Assembly: GCA_020059395.1 (NCBI GenBank)
Contig: JAGVCC010000351.1
Location: forward strand, 1-49,947
Source of the DNA: Chitinophagales bacterium
GTDB lineage: Bacteria > Bacteroidota > Bacteroidia > Chitinophagales > Chitinophagaceae
Direction of reading: 5' to 3'
DNA: 49,947 nucleotides
The notes below the pieces were generated by a model, which saw nothing but the letters and a program-made list of their open reading frames with translations, did not search any database and was not told the DNA's origin. Below are positions 15,790 to 23,755 of the stretch, one piece after another. A program made the position numbers and the translations under genes. The stretch's first letter is position 1. Every line of letters begins with the position of its first letter.

Positions 15790-16881
15790 TTAAACAGGGC
15801 AAACAGGCATTGCAATTGAATTACTGCAATCATGGTACCTGATGATGCCATTAGTAGTGGCAAGAGCACCACAACCACCAGCTTTGTTAACTGCAAGCTC
15901 TAAATGCAGATAAGCTTCAAATGTCCAGGCCTTACATTCGTAGTCATACCTCCAATCCCAATCTACAGTTAAGCCGGTGGTTGGTAAAACCACACTGCCA
16001 TTACTGTACAGGTCTGTTACTTCAGTTTTGTAAGGTCCTGCATTTTCATTGTAGCTTACCAGTTGCACAGCGCCTGGGCTTAACTGCAGAAAATCAGACA
16101 AGCCAATAGAGGCATCCATATTTCTGTTGTAGTAAGCGTAAGGAGTTGAATCATCAACTTTGGTAAGGTCTATACCGGCACTGTTTAAGCCGCTCCATTT
16201 TAAGAATGAAGAAATCTTGTTCAAAATTTTACCGCCAACTAAAGCATATTGGCCTTCACCCATAATATCAGCATAATTCTGATCCATCCACCACAATGCG
16301 TCAGGGTTTAAAACAGAGCTGTTGGTGATGGTATTTTGGTTAAAGAAAGGCAGGTTTGTTAAAGCCTCGCCGGATGCATTGGTACCAACAAAAGTTAACA
16401 ACAATTCACCAAGCTTCTTATCAAGCGCCTCTTCAAAACGCATCAAATACCTGATGATATGGCGCTGAATATAACTTTGGTCTGTTTCTGTGCAATACTT
16501 TGACATGTCTGCACGGGTAAATTGCAGCTTAAGTGGATTGCCGACACCATCGCAATGGCGGAAGGCATTTCCTGTTAAATCAAAAACAAGCTCTTTAGAT
16601 GGGTTGCTGAAAACTTGTTTAACAGTAGTGCAATCCACTGCTGGGCTGCATACATCAAAACAGTAAGGCTCATCAACTAAAAAAGCAACCGGCCTTTTTT
16701 TACCAGGCACAGAGGTTAAATCTATCTGTTTAAATCCACGGGTATTTTGCGGGCTCAGCAAATATTTAATTAAGGCAGTTGAACCGCCTGTTTTAAACTG
16801 AGCCGCATTCATTTTGTAAAAATCAACATAATTGGCCTGTAAGGCCCTGCAGGCGTATGTGCCTATATTGCTAAATGGCAT
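15790..16881 (-). CDS. Major capsid protein (probable)
   Basis: 363 aa, directly downstream of the scaffold gene, in the expected place and size for an HK97-fold capsid protein. Features include a long helix around RHIIRYLMRFEEALDKKLGE (spine-helix-like), mixed alpha/beta throughout and a Cys-rich C-terminus. I do not recognise a diagnostic motif, so the call rests on size, scaffold neighbour and the leader element at 16920-16965. No capsid protease gene is evident. Confidence 0.7.
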   Translation of the reverse strand: MPFSNIGTYACRALQANYVDFYKMNAAQFKTGGSTALIKYLLSPQNTRGFKQIDLTSVPGKKRPVAFLVDEPYCFDVCSPAVDCTTVKQVFSNPSKELVFDLTGNAFRHCDGVGNPLKLQFTRADMSKYCTETDQSYIQRHIIRYLMRFEEALDKKLGELLLTFVGTNASGEALTNLPFFNQNTITNSSVLNPDALWWMDQNYADIMGEGQYALVGGKILNKISSFLKWSGLNSAGIDLTKVDDSTPYAYYNRNMDASIGLSDFLQLSPGAVQLVSYNENAGPYKTEVTDLYSNGSVVLPTTGLTVDWDWRYDYECKAWTFEAYLHLELAVNKAGGCGALATTNGIIRYHDCSNSIAMPVCPV

Positions 16882-16919
16882 AATAAATCATTTTTAAATG
16901 TTAGAAAATCACCTTTAAA

Positions 16920-16965
16920 GCCAGTGTGGGCTGAGTGGTTTTCGCATTTAAGCCATGCGGTAGCG
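16920..16965 (-). ncRNA. Structured 5' leader element A, upstream of capsid gene
   Basis: On the minus strand this reads CGCTAC, a 5-bp stem (CGCAT/ATGCG) closing a GGCTTAA loop, then AAAACC and CACTGGC. The same order, with an identical loop but a different, still fully paired stem, occurs at 27714-27761 upstream of the putative tail-tube gene. The element ends 38 nt before the capsid start codon. Covariation between the two copies argues for a conserved RNA hairpin. Confidence 0.6.
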
Positions 16966-17004
16966 ATTGTATTATACCTTTGAGGCGGGCAGCCAATTCT
17001 AAAA

Positions 17005-17880
17005 CTAAGCTTTAGGTGCGTTAGCGTTAATTTTGTCCATAATGTGGCTGCTAATACCTAAGCCGCCTTTTTCATCAGGATGAACATCAACCGTAACTTT
17101 ACCACCTGTTTTGCCGGGTGCTGCAGGCGCAGCAATTAAACCATCGGCTGTTAGTTTTTTTACCATCAGCTCTTTAAGCGTTACCGCTTTAGAACCATCA
17201 AGTACATCAAGATTAGGATTAGCCTTTTGCTTTGGCAATGCGGATAAACCGTTCACAACAAAAGCATATTCATCTTTCAACTCCGCAGCTAATTTTGCCA
17301 CCAAGTATTGCGCCGGTGCTTTTAAATTTTCTACTGTGGCCAGTTCGGCAAGTATGATAAAATCTAACTTTTCGCTGTTAAACTTTGTTTCATAATCCTG
17401 TTTAATCTTGCCTTCCCTGGTGGGTATATCTAATTCTAAATCTTCCAGTTTTTTACGTGTTTCAACTAACTGCTGCTGCAGTTGTTTATCACTCGATTTT
17501 GTGGCCGCAAATTTTTCTGCAGCTTTTGTAACAAACACTTCCAGTTTGTTTTTATCTTCCTCTGGCAAGTCAGTAATATCAGCTTCTGTAAGGCCAAGGC
17601 CTTTTAAAACTTTTTGCCTGGTAATATTGGCAGCACGGCCATATTGCTCACTTTCCAGTTTCTTCTTAAAATCCGCATGCACATTTTCTGTACTCAGGCT
17701 TTCCCAAAATTTTGGATCATTCTTTACCTGCGTTTCAATATTGGTTTTTATTTTACCAACGTAATCATCCACTTTAAAATCTTCGGGCTTGGCATCAGCG
17801 GGCAGTGCTAAAATTGCTTCAATGTCTGCGGCTTCAATACCAGCAGATGTAATCAAGGTGTTTAGATGTTCTTGTGCCAT
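17005..17880 (-). CDS. Capsid scaffolding protein
   Basis: 291 aa, highly charged and mostly helical. A long central coiled coil (about 125-175, KLEDLELDIPTREGKIKQDY) and a glycine/proline linker before the C-terminal end (PGKTGGKVTVDVHPDE) are typical of phage scaffolds. It lies immediately before the probable capsid gene. Scaffolds guide procapsid assembly and then leave or are degraded; no protease domain is seen here. Confidence 0.75.
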   Translation of the reverse strand: MAQEHLNTLITSAGIEAADIEAILALPADAKPEDFKVDDYVGKIKTNIETQVKNDPKFWESLSTENVHADFKKKLESEQYGRAANITRQKVLKGLGLTEADITDLPEEDKNKLEVFVTKAAEKFAATKSSDKQLQQQLVETRKKLEDLELDIPTREGKIKQDYETKFNSEKLDFIILAELATVENLKAPAQYLVAKLAAELKDEYAFVVNGLSALPKQKANPNLDVLDGSKAVTLKELMVKKLTADGLIAAPAAPGKTGGKVTVDVHPDEKGGLGISSHIMDKINANAPKA

Positions 17881-17885
17881 CGAAT

Positions 17886-18104
17886 TTATTTAATTTGTGA
17901 CTTTAAGTACTCAATTTTATCTTTCAGCATGTTAATGGTTGCTGATTGTGCCAACCATTTTTGCTTATACCAATTTGCAGCTTCGGTATCATTTTCAAAA
18001 TCTATTATTACAACTTTTCCGTCTTTATCAACAAGTTCAAACTTGTTATTCCTTATCCCCTTTGTAAGTTCATCTCCATTTTTATCATAAATACCTAAAC
18101 CCAT
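17886..18104 (-). CDS. Small hypothetical protein
   Basis: 72 aa. An N-terminal part with beta-hairpin character (IYDKNGDEL, FELVDKDGKVVIIDF) is followed by a helical C-terminus. It sits 5 bp before the scaffold gene and 13 bp after a tRNA gene. No family recognised. Confidence 0.6.
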   Translation of the reverse strand: MGLGIYDKNGDELTKGIRNNKFELVDKDGKVVIIDFENDTEAANWYKQKWLAQSATINMLKDKIEYLKSQIK

Positions 18105-18117
18105 ATTAAATTTTTAG

Positions 18118-18189
18118 TTGCACTGGCAGGAATCGAACCTGCGGCCTTGAGATTATGAGACTCACGAGCTACCGCTGCTCTACAGTGCG
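18118..18189 (-). tRNA. tRNA-Met-type (anticodon CAT), initiator-like C1-A72
   Basis: 72 nt without an encoded CCA. The cloverleaf is readable on the minus strand: acceptor CGCACTG/CAGTGCA, D stem GAGC/GCTC, anticodon loop CTCATAA (anticodon CAT), T arm GCAGG-TTCGATT-CCTGC. The first acceptor pair is C1-A72, the mismatch that marks bacterial initiator tRNA-fMet. The three G-C pairs of an initiator anticodon stem are absent (TGAGT/TCTCA). It could be an elongator Met or a CAT-anticodon tRNA-Ile (lysidine type). Confidence 0.85.
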
Positions 18190-18197
18190 ATGTAATT

Positions 18198-18788
18198 TTA
18201 AGCTTTTGGTAGTTTTAATTTTAAAGCTTCAATATCTTTTTCAAGCTTTTTAATTTTTTGCGGATGCTCCTTTTTTTCAACCGCTTGCTTTAACTCACCT
18301 TCAAGAGAGGTTATTTCTTTTTTTAAAGAAATCACCTCTTCGCTCTCACCTTCTGCAATGGCAGCTTCGGCGGCAACTGCACCAGTTAAAGTTTCAGCAG
18401 CAGATGCTGCAGTGGCAACTTTTACACCTTCTGCAATGGCAGCTTCGGCGGCTGATAGATCAACCGTTCTTTCTGCTGAAGTTTTTGCAACAGGTGTCAC
18501 CAATTTTAAATTGGTGGCTAATTTTTTATTAAATGCAAAAGGCAGCACATCATTGCGGCCAAGTTTACGAAGCTCATGTAAATTTTTCCATGTACCCAAA
18601 GGGAAACGTTGCGCTTTCGCATCTTCGCTGGTAATGTAATATTTTAAATAAGCATTACCGCTGGGCTGGTTGGGGAAGTTTTCGGCCAGTTGTGCTATTT
18701 GCTCATTACTTAAGTCTTTCATGGCAGCTTCTTGTTCAGCAGTTAACTTGTCAGCATTTGCGGGGTTATATACTTCTAAAATATTCAT
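18198..18788 (-). CDS. Hypothetical structural-region protein with internal repeat
   Basis: 196 aa. A globular N-terminal half with KYYITSEDAK and FPLGTWKNLHELR is followed by an alanine-rich linker containing two copies of AAEAAIAEG and a C-terminal coiled coil (about 155-196). The repeat is also visible in DNA (18347-18374 and 18425-18452). A promoter-like sequence lies 55-83 bp upstream (18843-18871). Lying before the scaffold and capsid, it is probably a head-associated protein. Confidence 0.65.
   Translation of the reverse strand: MNILEVYNPANADKLTAEQEAAMKDLSNEQIAQLAENFPNQPSGNAYLKYYITSEDAKAQRFPLGTWKNLHELRKLGRNDVLPFAFNKKLATNLKLVTPVAKTSAERTVDLSAAEAAIAEGVKVATAASAAETLTGAVAAEAAIAEGESEEVISLKKEITSLEGELKQAVEKKEHPQKIKKLEKDIEALKLKLPKA
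18347..18374. repeat. 28-bp direct repeat, copy 1
   Basis: Identical to 18425-18452. It encodes the AAEAAIAEG motif of the 196-aa protein. The period is 78 bp, in frame, suggesting a recent internal duplication or slippage. Confidence 0.85.
18425..18452. repeat. 28-bp direct repeat, copy 2
   Basis: Second copy of the 18347-18374 repeat, in frame within the same gene. Confidence 0.85.
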
Positions 18789-18789
18789 T

Positions 18790-19236
18790 TTAAAACTTTT
18801 TAATTATTCGTAAAACCAGATGGCTTAACAGCAAGTGAAAACCAAAGGTAATAATATTTACTTTAAAGCAAAAAATATTTACCGTGCCTAAAAATATAAG
18901 GCTCACCCAAAAGTGTGTACAAATTGGACACATGCCCAAAATCATTTCGTAAGTAAAAAAAGGGCGTGCTGTTATAAAAACAATCTCTTTAAACGAATTA
19001 ATGACTGTTGCTTTTTGCATGGGTGTGCTGGCCATACTCAATTGCTCATCTAACTGCTGCTTTAAATTTGGCCACCCTTCCATTTTTATAAGCCTTCGTT
19101 TGGCTAAAAAAAAGGACCAAAAAAACAGCAAACTTTTATAGTTTGGTTTTTCATCTCCCGGTTTGCCTAGGCCATAATCTAAAACATAAATTAACATTGC
19201 TGAGATAGTAGAGAGTAAAAAAAATTGATTGAGCAT
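18790..19236 (-). CDS. Hypothetical membrane protein
   Basis: 148 aa. An N-terminal hydrophobic segment (about 3-22), a cytoplasmic charged stretch (about 48-85), a CPIC motif (around residue 108) and two further membrane-like stretches towards the C-terminus. Membrane proteins are unusual inside a structural cluster. CPIC recalls a redox or metal site, but this is not demonstrable. Its 3' end overlaps an AT-rich regulatory sequence (18847-18883). Confidence 0.6.
   Translation of the reverse strand: MLNQFFLLSTISAMLIYVLDYGLGKPGDEKPNYKSLLFFWSFFLAKRRLIKMEGWPNLKQQLDEQLSMASTPMQKATVINSFKEIVFITARPFFTYEMILGMCPICTHFWVSLIFLGTVNIFCFKVNIITFGFHLLLSHLVLRIIKKF
18843..18871 (-). promoter_or_regulatory. Promoter for the 18788 leftward genes (Bacteroidota type)
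   Basis: On the minus strand TACCTTTG (18850-18843) matches the TAnnTTTG -7 box, with TTG (18871-18869) 18 nt upstream as the -33 element. Transcription would start about 45-50 nt before the 18788 start codon. It is embedded in a 37-bp quasi-palindrome. Confidence 0.6.
18847..18883. promoter_or_regulatory. AT-rich quasi-palindrome, site 1
   Basis: 37 bp with GGTAAtAATATTTA at one end and AAATATTTACC at the other. Closely related 38-bp sequences occur at 27780-27817, 34756-34793 and 39277-39314. It overlaps the predicted promoter, so it may be an operator. Confidence 0.5.
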
Positions 19237-19246
19237 TTTTTAAAAT

Positions 19247-20281
19247 TTAGTAATCAGTTTCAATGTAGTCACTCATAATATCTAAACCGCAAGCTGCCGC
19301 AGTAGTATTATTAAACCTCCAAATTTGTGAATAAGTTAACAGTGTAGTATTTGCAGGCAGGGCTGTACCCGGATTACCCGATAGTGTTCCAATTGCAACA
19401 TGGCCGGTGTTCAATCTAGTTACTTCATAATATACAGTACCATCTACAGATGGCGGAGAAAACAATGCCAATTCGTACGCATCAGTATTTGTTGTGTTGG
19501 CAGGAAAATTTGCACCTAAATCAATAGGTGGTTGAGCAACTGAACCTCCATAAAATATTTTCATAGTTGTATCAGCGGCACCATGGCCCATGCCAATAAT
19601 ATTTGTAAGCGTTGACGGCTCAACATTTGTTGGTGCTGTGGTGGCAGCTGATATTCCATTAAAAGTTCTTGCATTAGAAACTAAAGCGGCATCGCTTATC
19701 CCCCAACGGATAATTTTATGAAATCCTCCTAGTCCGCTACCATTGCCTACTGTTATTTGTGCAACTGCAACTCTTGCAGCAGCGGCACTTCCTGCAGTTG
19801 CAGCACCAACAAAACCAAGCCTCCTCATTCTTGTAAATAAATTTGTAGCTGCAACGTTTCTTAACGTTGCAGTTCCTACTGCCGTAAAAGCCGAAAATCC
19901 AAGTACACCGGGAACTGTTGTGGCATTACCTGGTGGCAACCAAATCCCTACTTTATTCCTTGCGATAAATGGCTGTAAGGCTGAGTCTAATCCGCTAGGG
20001 CCCACAAACTTTGGCATCATTCGGCCAGAGATTGTTTTTGCATAAAGCCGCATCTTTCCAGTTGGTGCAGCCCCAGGTTCAGCAATAGCATTCATTAAAG
20101 AACTTTCAAAAATACCGTTGCTTCCCGTTGCATATTGTAAGGTGTTATAAGCAGCAGCACCATTACCAATTTTATAAAGGCCTGTATTGCTTTCAAAACC
20201 TAATTCGCCATCTGCTAATATTGGATTAACCGATGCCCAGTTTGCTGCGGTATCTCTTCTAAATTGTATTGTTTGTGCCAT
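19247..20281 (-). CDS. Tail fibre protein with tropism-determinant-type N-terminus
   Basis: 344 aa. The start IQFRRDTAANWASVNPILAD, followed by GELGFESNTG and LYKIGNG, is the common N-terminal adaptor seen in phage fibre and receptor-binding proteins. The C-terminus, with IWRFNNTTAAACGLDIMSDY and a terminal IETDY, is a recurrent fibre-tip ending. The middle is Gly/Ala/Thr-rich beta structure. Its start shares one base with the upstream stop. Confidence 0.8.
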   Translation of the reverse strand: MAQTIQFRRDTAANWASVNPILADGELGFESNTGLYKIGNGAAAYNTLQYATGSNGIFESSLMNAIAEPGAAPTGKMRLYAKTISGRMMPKFVGPSGLDSALQPFIARNKVGIWLPPGNATTVPGVLGFSAFTAVGTATLRNVAATNLFTRMRRLGFVGAATAGSAAAARVAVAQITVGNGSGLGGFHKIIRWGISDAALVSNARTFNGISAATTAPTNVEPSTLTNIIGMGHGAADTTMKIFYGGSVAQPPIDLGANFPANTTNTDAYELALFSPPSVDGTVYYEVTRLNTGHVAIGTLSGNPGTALPANTTLLTYSQIWRFNNTTAAACGLDIMSDYIETDY

Positions 20282-20508
20282 TATGCATTACCTCCGTCTA
20301 TGTTTAATAATGAATTTGAATTTGCATTACCTCCGTCGATATTGCTACTTGCTACTCCGTTTGAACTGGCTGGATAAGCAACAATAGTTCCGCTGTCATT
20401 GGTTACATAAACATCTACACTGCTGCCTGATTTTACATAATAAACAGTATTAGCCACCAGCGTAACGGGTAGATTATTTACATACTTTTCGCTTCTTAAC
20501 TCAGCCAT
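20281..20508 (-). CDS. Small fibre-associated protein
   Basis: 75 aa. The N-terminal half (YVNNLPVTLVANTVYYVKSG, then VYVTNDSG) resembles the start of the next upstream fibre gene (GVLPGTLEANAVYFIENG and HYVTNSAG), so the two are probably related. The C-terminus has two NIDGGNA units, also visible as a DNA repeat at about 20283-20305 and 20321-20344. It may be a truncated fibre-adaptor paralogue. Confidence 0.65.
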   Translation of the reverse strand: MAELRSEKYVNNLPVTLVANTVYYVKSGSSVDVYVTNDSGTIVAYPASSNGVASSNIDGGNANSNSLLNIDGGNA

Positions 20509-20511
20509 TTA

Positions 20512-21066
20512 TTACCAGTTTACAGTATTCCAGTTTTTAATTTGGTCACCATTGTACGTAGCAGCTCCATTACCATCAACATTAATTAAATCAAGCTGTG
20601 CTTTATTTGTATGAGTGTGCGAATTGGTTACAGCGGCATCAATTGCACCGGGTGTGCTTGTTGGCTTTCCGCTGACATTACTCCAGCTTACTGCCGCATC
20701 TAAACTTTCAAATTCTGAAATCTTAATCCAAGTATCATTTGAATTATTAAACAGGTATGAAGCAGCACCACTGATTACCGTGCCATCACCAGTTGCATCA
20801 ATAACATATACCAACGTATTTCTGTTTAAACCAGCACCTAATGCATCCCTTGCGGCTATATTCGCCACAATTTCGGTACTGTTTAAACCAGAAAGCTGCG
20901 TTGATATTAATGCGTTTATCATGGTAGTATTACCCACCATTTTAGCAACACCAGCACTGTTAGTTACATAGTGCTCAGCATAACTACCGTTTTCTATAAA
21001 GTAAACTGCATTTGCTTCCAACGTTCCTGGAAGTACTCCCAGTTTATAAAATTTTACCTCTGCCAT
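20512..21066 (-). CDS. Tail fibre or baseplate adaptor protein
   Basis: 184 aa. An N-terminal adaptor like that of the 75-aa neighbour is followed by a segment with IAARDALGAGLNRNTLVYVI and DGTVISGAASYLF. The C-terminal SHTHTNKAQLDLI motif is frequent in phage fibre proteins. It is separated from its small neighbour by 3 bp. Together with the 344-aa fibre it forms the receptor-binding block. Confidence 0.75.
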   Translation of the reverse strand: MAEVKFYKLGVLPGTLEANAVYFIENGSYAEHYVTNSAGVAKMVGNTTMINALISTQLSGLNSTEIVANIAARDALGAGLNRNTLVYVIDATGDGTVISGAASYLFNNSNDTWIKISEFESLDAAVSWSNVSGKPTSTPGAIDAAVTNSHTHTNKAQLDLINVDGNGAATYNGDQIKNWNTVNW

Positions 21067-21089
21067 TTTGTTTTATTTTAAAGTGTAAA

Positions 21090-21479
21090 TTACCATTCGA
21101 TTAAATCCCAGTTGTCTTCAATAATAATTACATCAGGGCTTATACTGCTGCCGTCTGTTTCGCCGTCCACACCTGCAATTATCACTGTATCAAACTGAAA
21201 GCAATCGTACTGCACCGTTTCAACAACAAATGGCACCAATTGCCCTAGGTTGTTAAATACTCTGCCTGTGTATGTATGCTTTTCATTAAGAGTAGGGCCA
21301 GTAATTGTAAAAACTGTACCGGCTACCACCATTTGTATTTTAATTATTGAGCCTAAAAAATTAAGCTCTATAATGTAGGTACCATCTGGCATATTCTTAA
21401 AAAGCGCCTTCAGATTTTGTAAACTACAGGCACTAATTTTTTTGCAAAATTTATATGTTCTGTTACAACAGCAGCTCAT
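21090..21479 (-). CDS. Hypothetical virion protein
   Basis: 129 aa. A Cys-rich N-terminus (MSCCCNRTYKFCKKISACS) is followed by a beta-sandwich-like domain and an acidic C-terminus. Co-translated with the upstream gene (1-bp overlap). Position between tail-completion and fibre genes suggests a structural or assembly role. Confidence 0.65.
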   Translation of the reverse strand: MSCCCNRTYKFCKKISACSLQNLKALFKNMPDGTYIIELNFLGSIIKIQMVVAGTVFTITGPTLNEKHTYTGRVFNNLGQLVPFVVETVQYDCFQFDTVIIAGVDGETDGSSISPDVIIIEDNWDLIEW

Positions 21480-22012
21480 TAGTTACAAATGGGATTTGAG
21501 TGAATAATACAGCTATCTTCTTTACACTGCCTTTCAGTTAGCCAAACTGAAATCTTAACATCAATTGCCAAATAAAAAGTAGTGGCATCAAAAGCAAAAT
21601 CACCCATTGGGCTCTCTTGTTGTGCCAGCTTAAAGGCATCGTTTGTAAATGAAACTAACACTACATCTTTTACGAATACACAAAACAATAACTGCTGCAC
21701 TAAAGCATCAAAATTGCCAGCTTCTTTATCTTTAAAAACAACAACCCGGTGCGGTGCTGAAACCTTGTATATTTTACTGCAGCCGCTTTCCATCTTTTGA
21801 TCTACAACCTGCACGGTACCATTTTGACGAATATACCCATACATTAATTTACTATCATCAGGGCCAATATAAAACTGCTCAGCGCCCTGTTTATAAGCAG
21901 GGTACTTTTCTTCTTTTTCATCCCTTACAATTTCAACAGAGTGATAAACATTATTTACCAAACCTGTCGCAATTAGCTTGCGGGCAATTTCTATTTGTTT
22001 TTCAACTATCAT
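21479..22012 (-). CDS. Hypothetical head-tail joining region protein
   Basis: 177 aa, no recognised motif. Mixed alpha/beta; it has a basic/acidic KEEKYPAYKQG segment, a run of beta strands and two C-terminal cysteines close together (RQCKEDSC). It overlaps the gp10-like gene by 4 bp. In siphovirus gene order such a protein often acts as a neck or tail terminator, which is inferred here from context only. Confidence 0.6.
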   Translation of the reverse strand: MIVEKQIEIARKLIATGLVNNVYHSVEIVRDEKEEKYPAYKQGAEQFYIGPDDSKLMYGYIRQNGTVQVVDQKMESGCSKIYKVSAPHRVVVFKDKEAGNFDALVQQLLFCVFVKDVVLVSFTNDAFKLAQQESPMGDFAFDATTFYLAIDVKISVWLTERQCKEDSCIIHSNPICN

Positions 22013-22656
22013 AAAACAGCTATTCGCTTTATTACATCAGTAACCAATCTGTTGCCTTGCACTTTCACTTGTTCAAATTCTTCTTCGCTCAACTGAAATA
22101 TTTTTGCCGGTTCAGCGCCTCCGGTATTGGCATTTAGGCCAGCCCTTATATTACCAATTTGCTTTTCGTTATTCCTGGCCTTCTCTAAATCTTCCGCATT
22201 GGTAATTGCAATTACAACTTTAGCACCATCTTTCTTTACCGTTTCAATACTTCGTCTTAAAGAGCCCTCAAGTTCCAAATCCTTTTTTTCAATTTGCCGT
22301 CCACGGCCAATCCTGAATTTTTCATATTCAGTGTACAATTCGTCAGGGTTTGCTTTTACCGCTTTATTAAATAGCCGCTTTTGTTTTTTTCTTTCTTTTT
22401 CAACAGCAGCATCTAAAGGGTCATCTGCATTTATTGAAAACTTCTTTTTGGTAAGTCTTGTTTTTTTACCATGATACTTTCCAAGTGGCTTACCTTCCGC
22501 ATCTTCCGATTTGTTAAAAACCCTTCTTTTCATCAGCCCCATGCCGGTATTTAAAGCAGCAAAAACAGCGTCACTAAAATCAGGAGATGCGGTAACATCT
22601 GCTTTTAATTTTTCCAGCTTCTTTATAAAATCCGGTATGTTGCTCTTTATTTCCAT
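22009..22656 (-). CDS. Tail-completion / virion morphogenesis-type protein
   Basis: 215 aa. The layout fits the Mu virion-morphogenesis / HK97 gp10 type: an N-terminal helical DFIKKLEKLKAD region, a long basic middle, then LEGSLRRSIETVKKDGAKVV followed by IAITNA, and a C-terminal FQLSEEEFEQV. Such proteins work in head completion or head-tail joining. It is 6 bp downstream of the Cys-rich structural gene. Confidence is moderate because the basic insertion (about 60-125) is atypical. Confidence 0.6.
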   Translation of the reverse strand: MEIKSNIPDFIKKLEKLKADVTASPDFSDAVFAALNTGMGLMKRRVFNKSEDAEGKPLGKYHGKKTRLTKKKFSINADDPLDAAVEKERKKQKRLFNKAVKANPDELYTEYEKFRIGRGRQIEKKDLELEGSLRRSIETVKKDGAKVVIAITNAEDLEKARNNEKQIGNIRAGLNANTGGAEPAKIFQLSEEEFEQVKVQGNRLVTDVIKRIAVL

Positions 22657-22662
22657 TAGCCA

Positions 22663-23667
22663 TTAGCCAGTAGCCCACGCAATCCCAACGGGGTTGTTGC
22701 ATGTAACGCATTTATCTTTTATGTTTTTTAAATTTTGATTAACCGCCTGCGAAATACCCAATATGCTTTTTTTAGAATTGCCCATTAATCGCTCCCGATA
22801 TAAAGCATAATACCTTTCGCTTTCACTTAACTTTTCTTCCTGATCAAAGCTGGCTGTTCTGTTTACCCTTTGGCTGCTGGCGCTTTCATCAAATATTTTA
22901 CTTGCCACCAAATACAAAAGGGATAAGCCAAACAAACGTGGGGATGATGAAACCAAATCGCATATAATATCATCGTAGCTGCATTTTAATTTAATGCAAG
23001 GAAGTATGCCGCTTTGCACAGCAGTTTCAATTCCGTTGGCATAACCGGCAATAATTATATCGGTTGGTATAACTGTTGCAGCGCCACCACAGCCGCAACC
23101 AGTGCCTGCAGTGCATGACACCGTAAACAGCTCTACAGTTGTATTAGTAAAAAATACAGATACCTGTTTAGCTTTGGTTTCAAAGTTTATACCTGTAATG
23201 TTAAGCGTTTCACCAGCTATAAAATCTTGTTCAATATCCTTTACAAGCCCGTTAGTATCTGCAATGCGAAGTGTAAAAGTTCCAGTTGTGTTAACTTTTA
23301 TTTTTAGTGAATCAATAATTAAAGAACTAAACCGGCTGTTGCTGGTATTTTTTACGGTTATTCCAGTACCGGCAGTAGTGGCATTGCTGTAAAATCCAGT
23401 AAACGTACAGCTGCTGCACACTGAGGTTATTTCATTATTTATACGATAATTGGCTGGTATTATACTGTCAATATCTGCCAGCATCAACCTTACGCTGCTT
23501 TCAATTAAAAAATCGGCAAGGGCTTTACCGCTACCATCTCTCTCTGTAGCCAATTGTGCTAGCTTTGCCTGTGTTACGCCTTCAATATCATCCAGATAAA
23601 ACAAAGGCGCTGTGCCAGCTGTGCAAAGGCTTTTTAAAGCAAGTAAATTATTTAAACAGTTATTCAT
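22663..23667 (-). CDS. Cys-rich structural protein with internal Ig-like insert
   Basis: 334 aa. Helical N- and C-terminal parts (KLAQLATERDGSGKALADFL; KIFDESASSQRVNRTASFDQ) flank a Thr/Val-rich beta domain (about 80-190) that looks like an inserted Ig-like module ending in GTGCGCGG. Thirteen or so cysteines are unusual for a cytoplasmic virion protein. It lies between the head morphogenesis and gp10-like genes and may be a head-tail connector. Confidence 0.6.
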   Translation of the reverse strand: MNNCLNNLLALKSLCTAGTAPLFYLDDIEGVTQAKLAQLATERDGSGKALADFLIESSVRLMLADIDSIIPANYRINNEITSVCSSCTFTGFYSNATTAGTGITVKNTSNSRFSSLIIDSLKIKVNTTGTFTLRIADTNGLVKDIEQDFIAGETLNITGINFETKAKQVSVFFTNTTVELFTVSCTAGTGCGCGGAATVIPTDIIIAGYANGIETAVQSGILPCIKLKCSYDDIICDLVSSSPRLFGLSLLYLVASKIFDESASSQRVNRTASFDQEEKLSESERYYALYRERLMGNSKKSILGISQAVNQNLKNIKDKCVTCNNPVGIAWATG

Positions 23668-23699
23668 TTTTTTGTTAATTTTGCATTGTTAGCAATAAC

Positions 23700-23740
23700 G
23701 GCTACCTTTTGGGCCACAACAACTGGACGGGTGGAGCGAC
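23700..23740 (-). other. Possible divergent leader element C upstream of the 334-aa gene
   Basis: On the minus strand TCGCTC, a CCAC/GTGG stem and CCCAAAAGG follow the same order as leader elements A and B, but the loop is different and longer. It begins about 33 nt upstream of the start codon. The match is weak and may be chance. Confidence 0.25.
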
Positions 23741-23755
23741 AAGTGCCACCCAATT

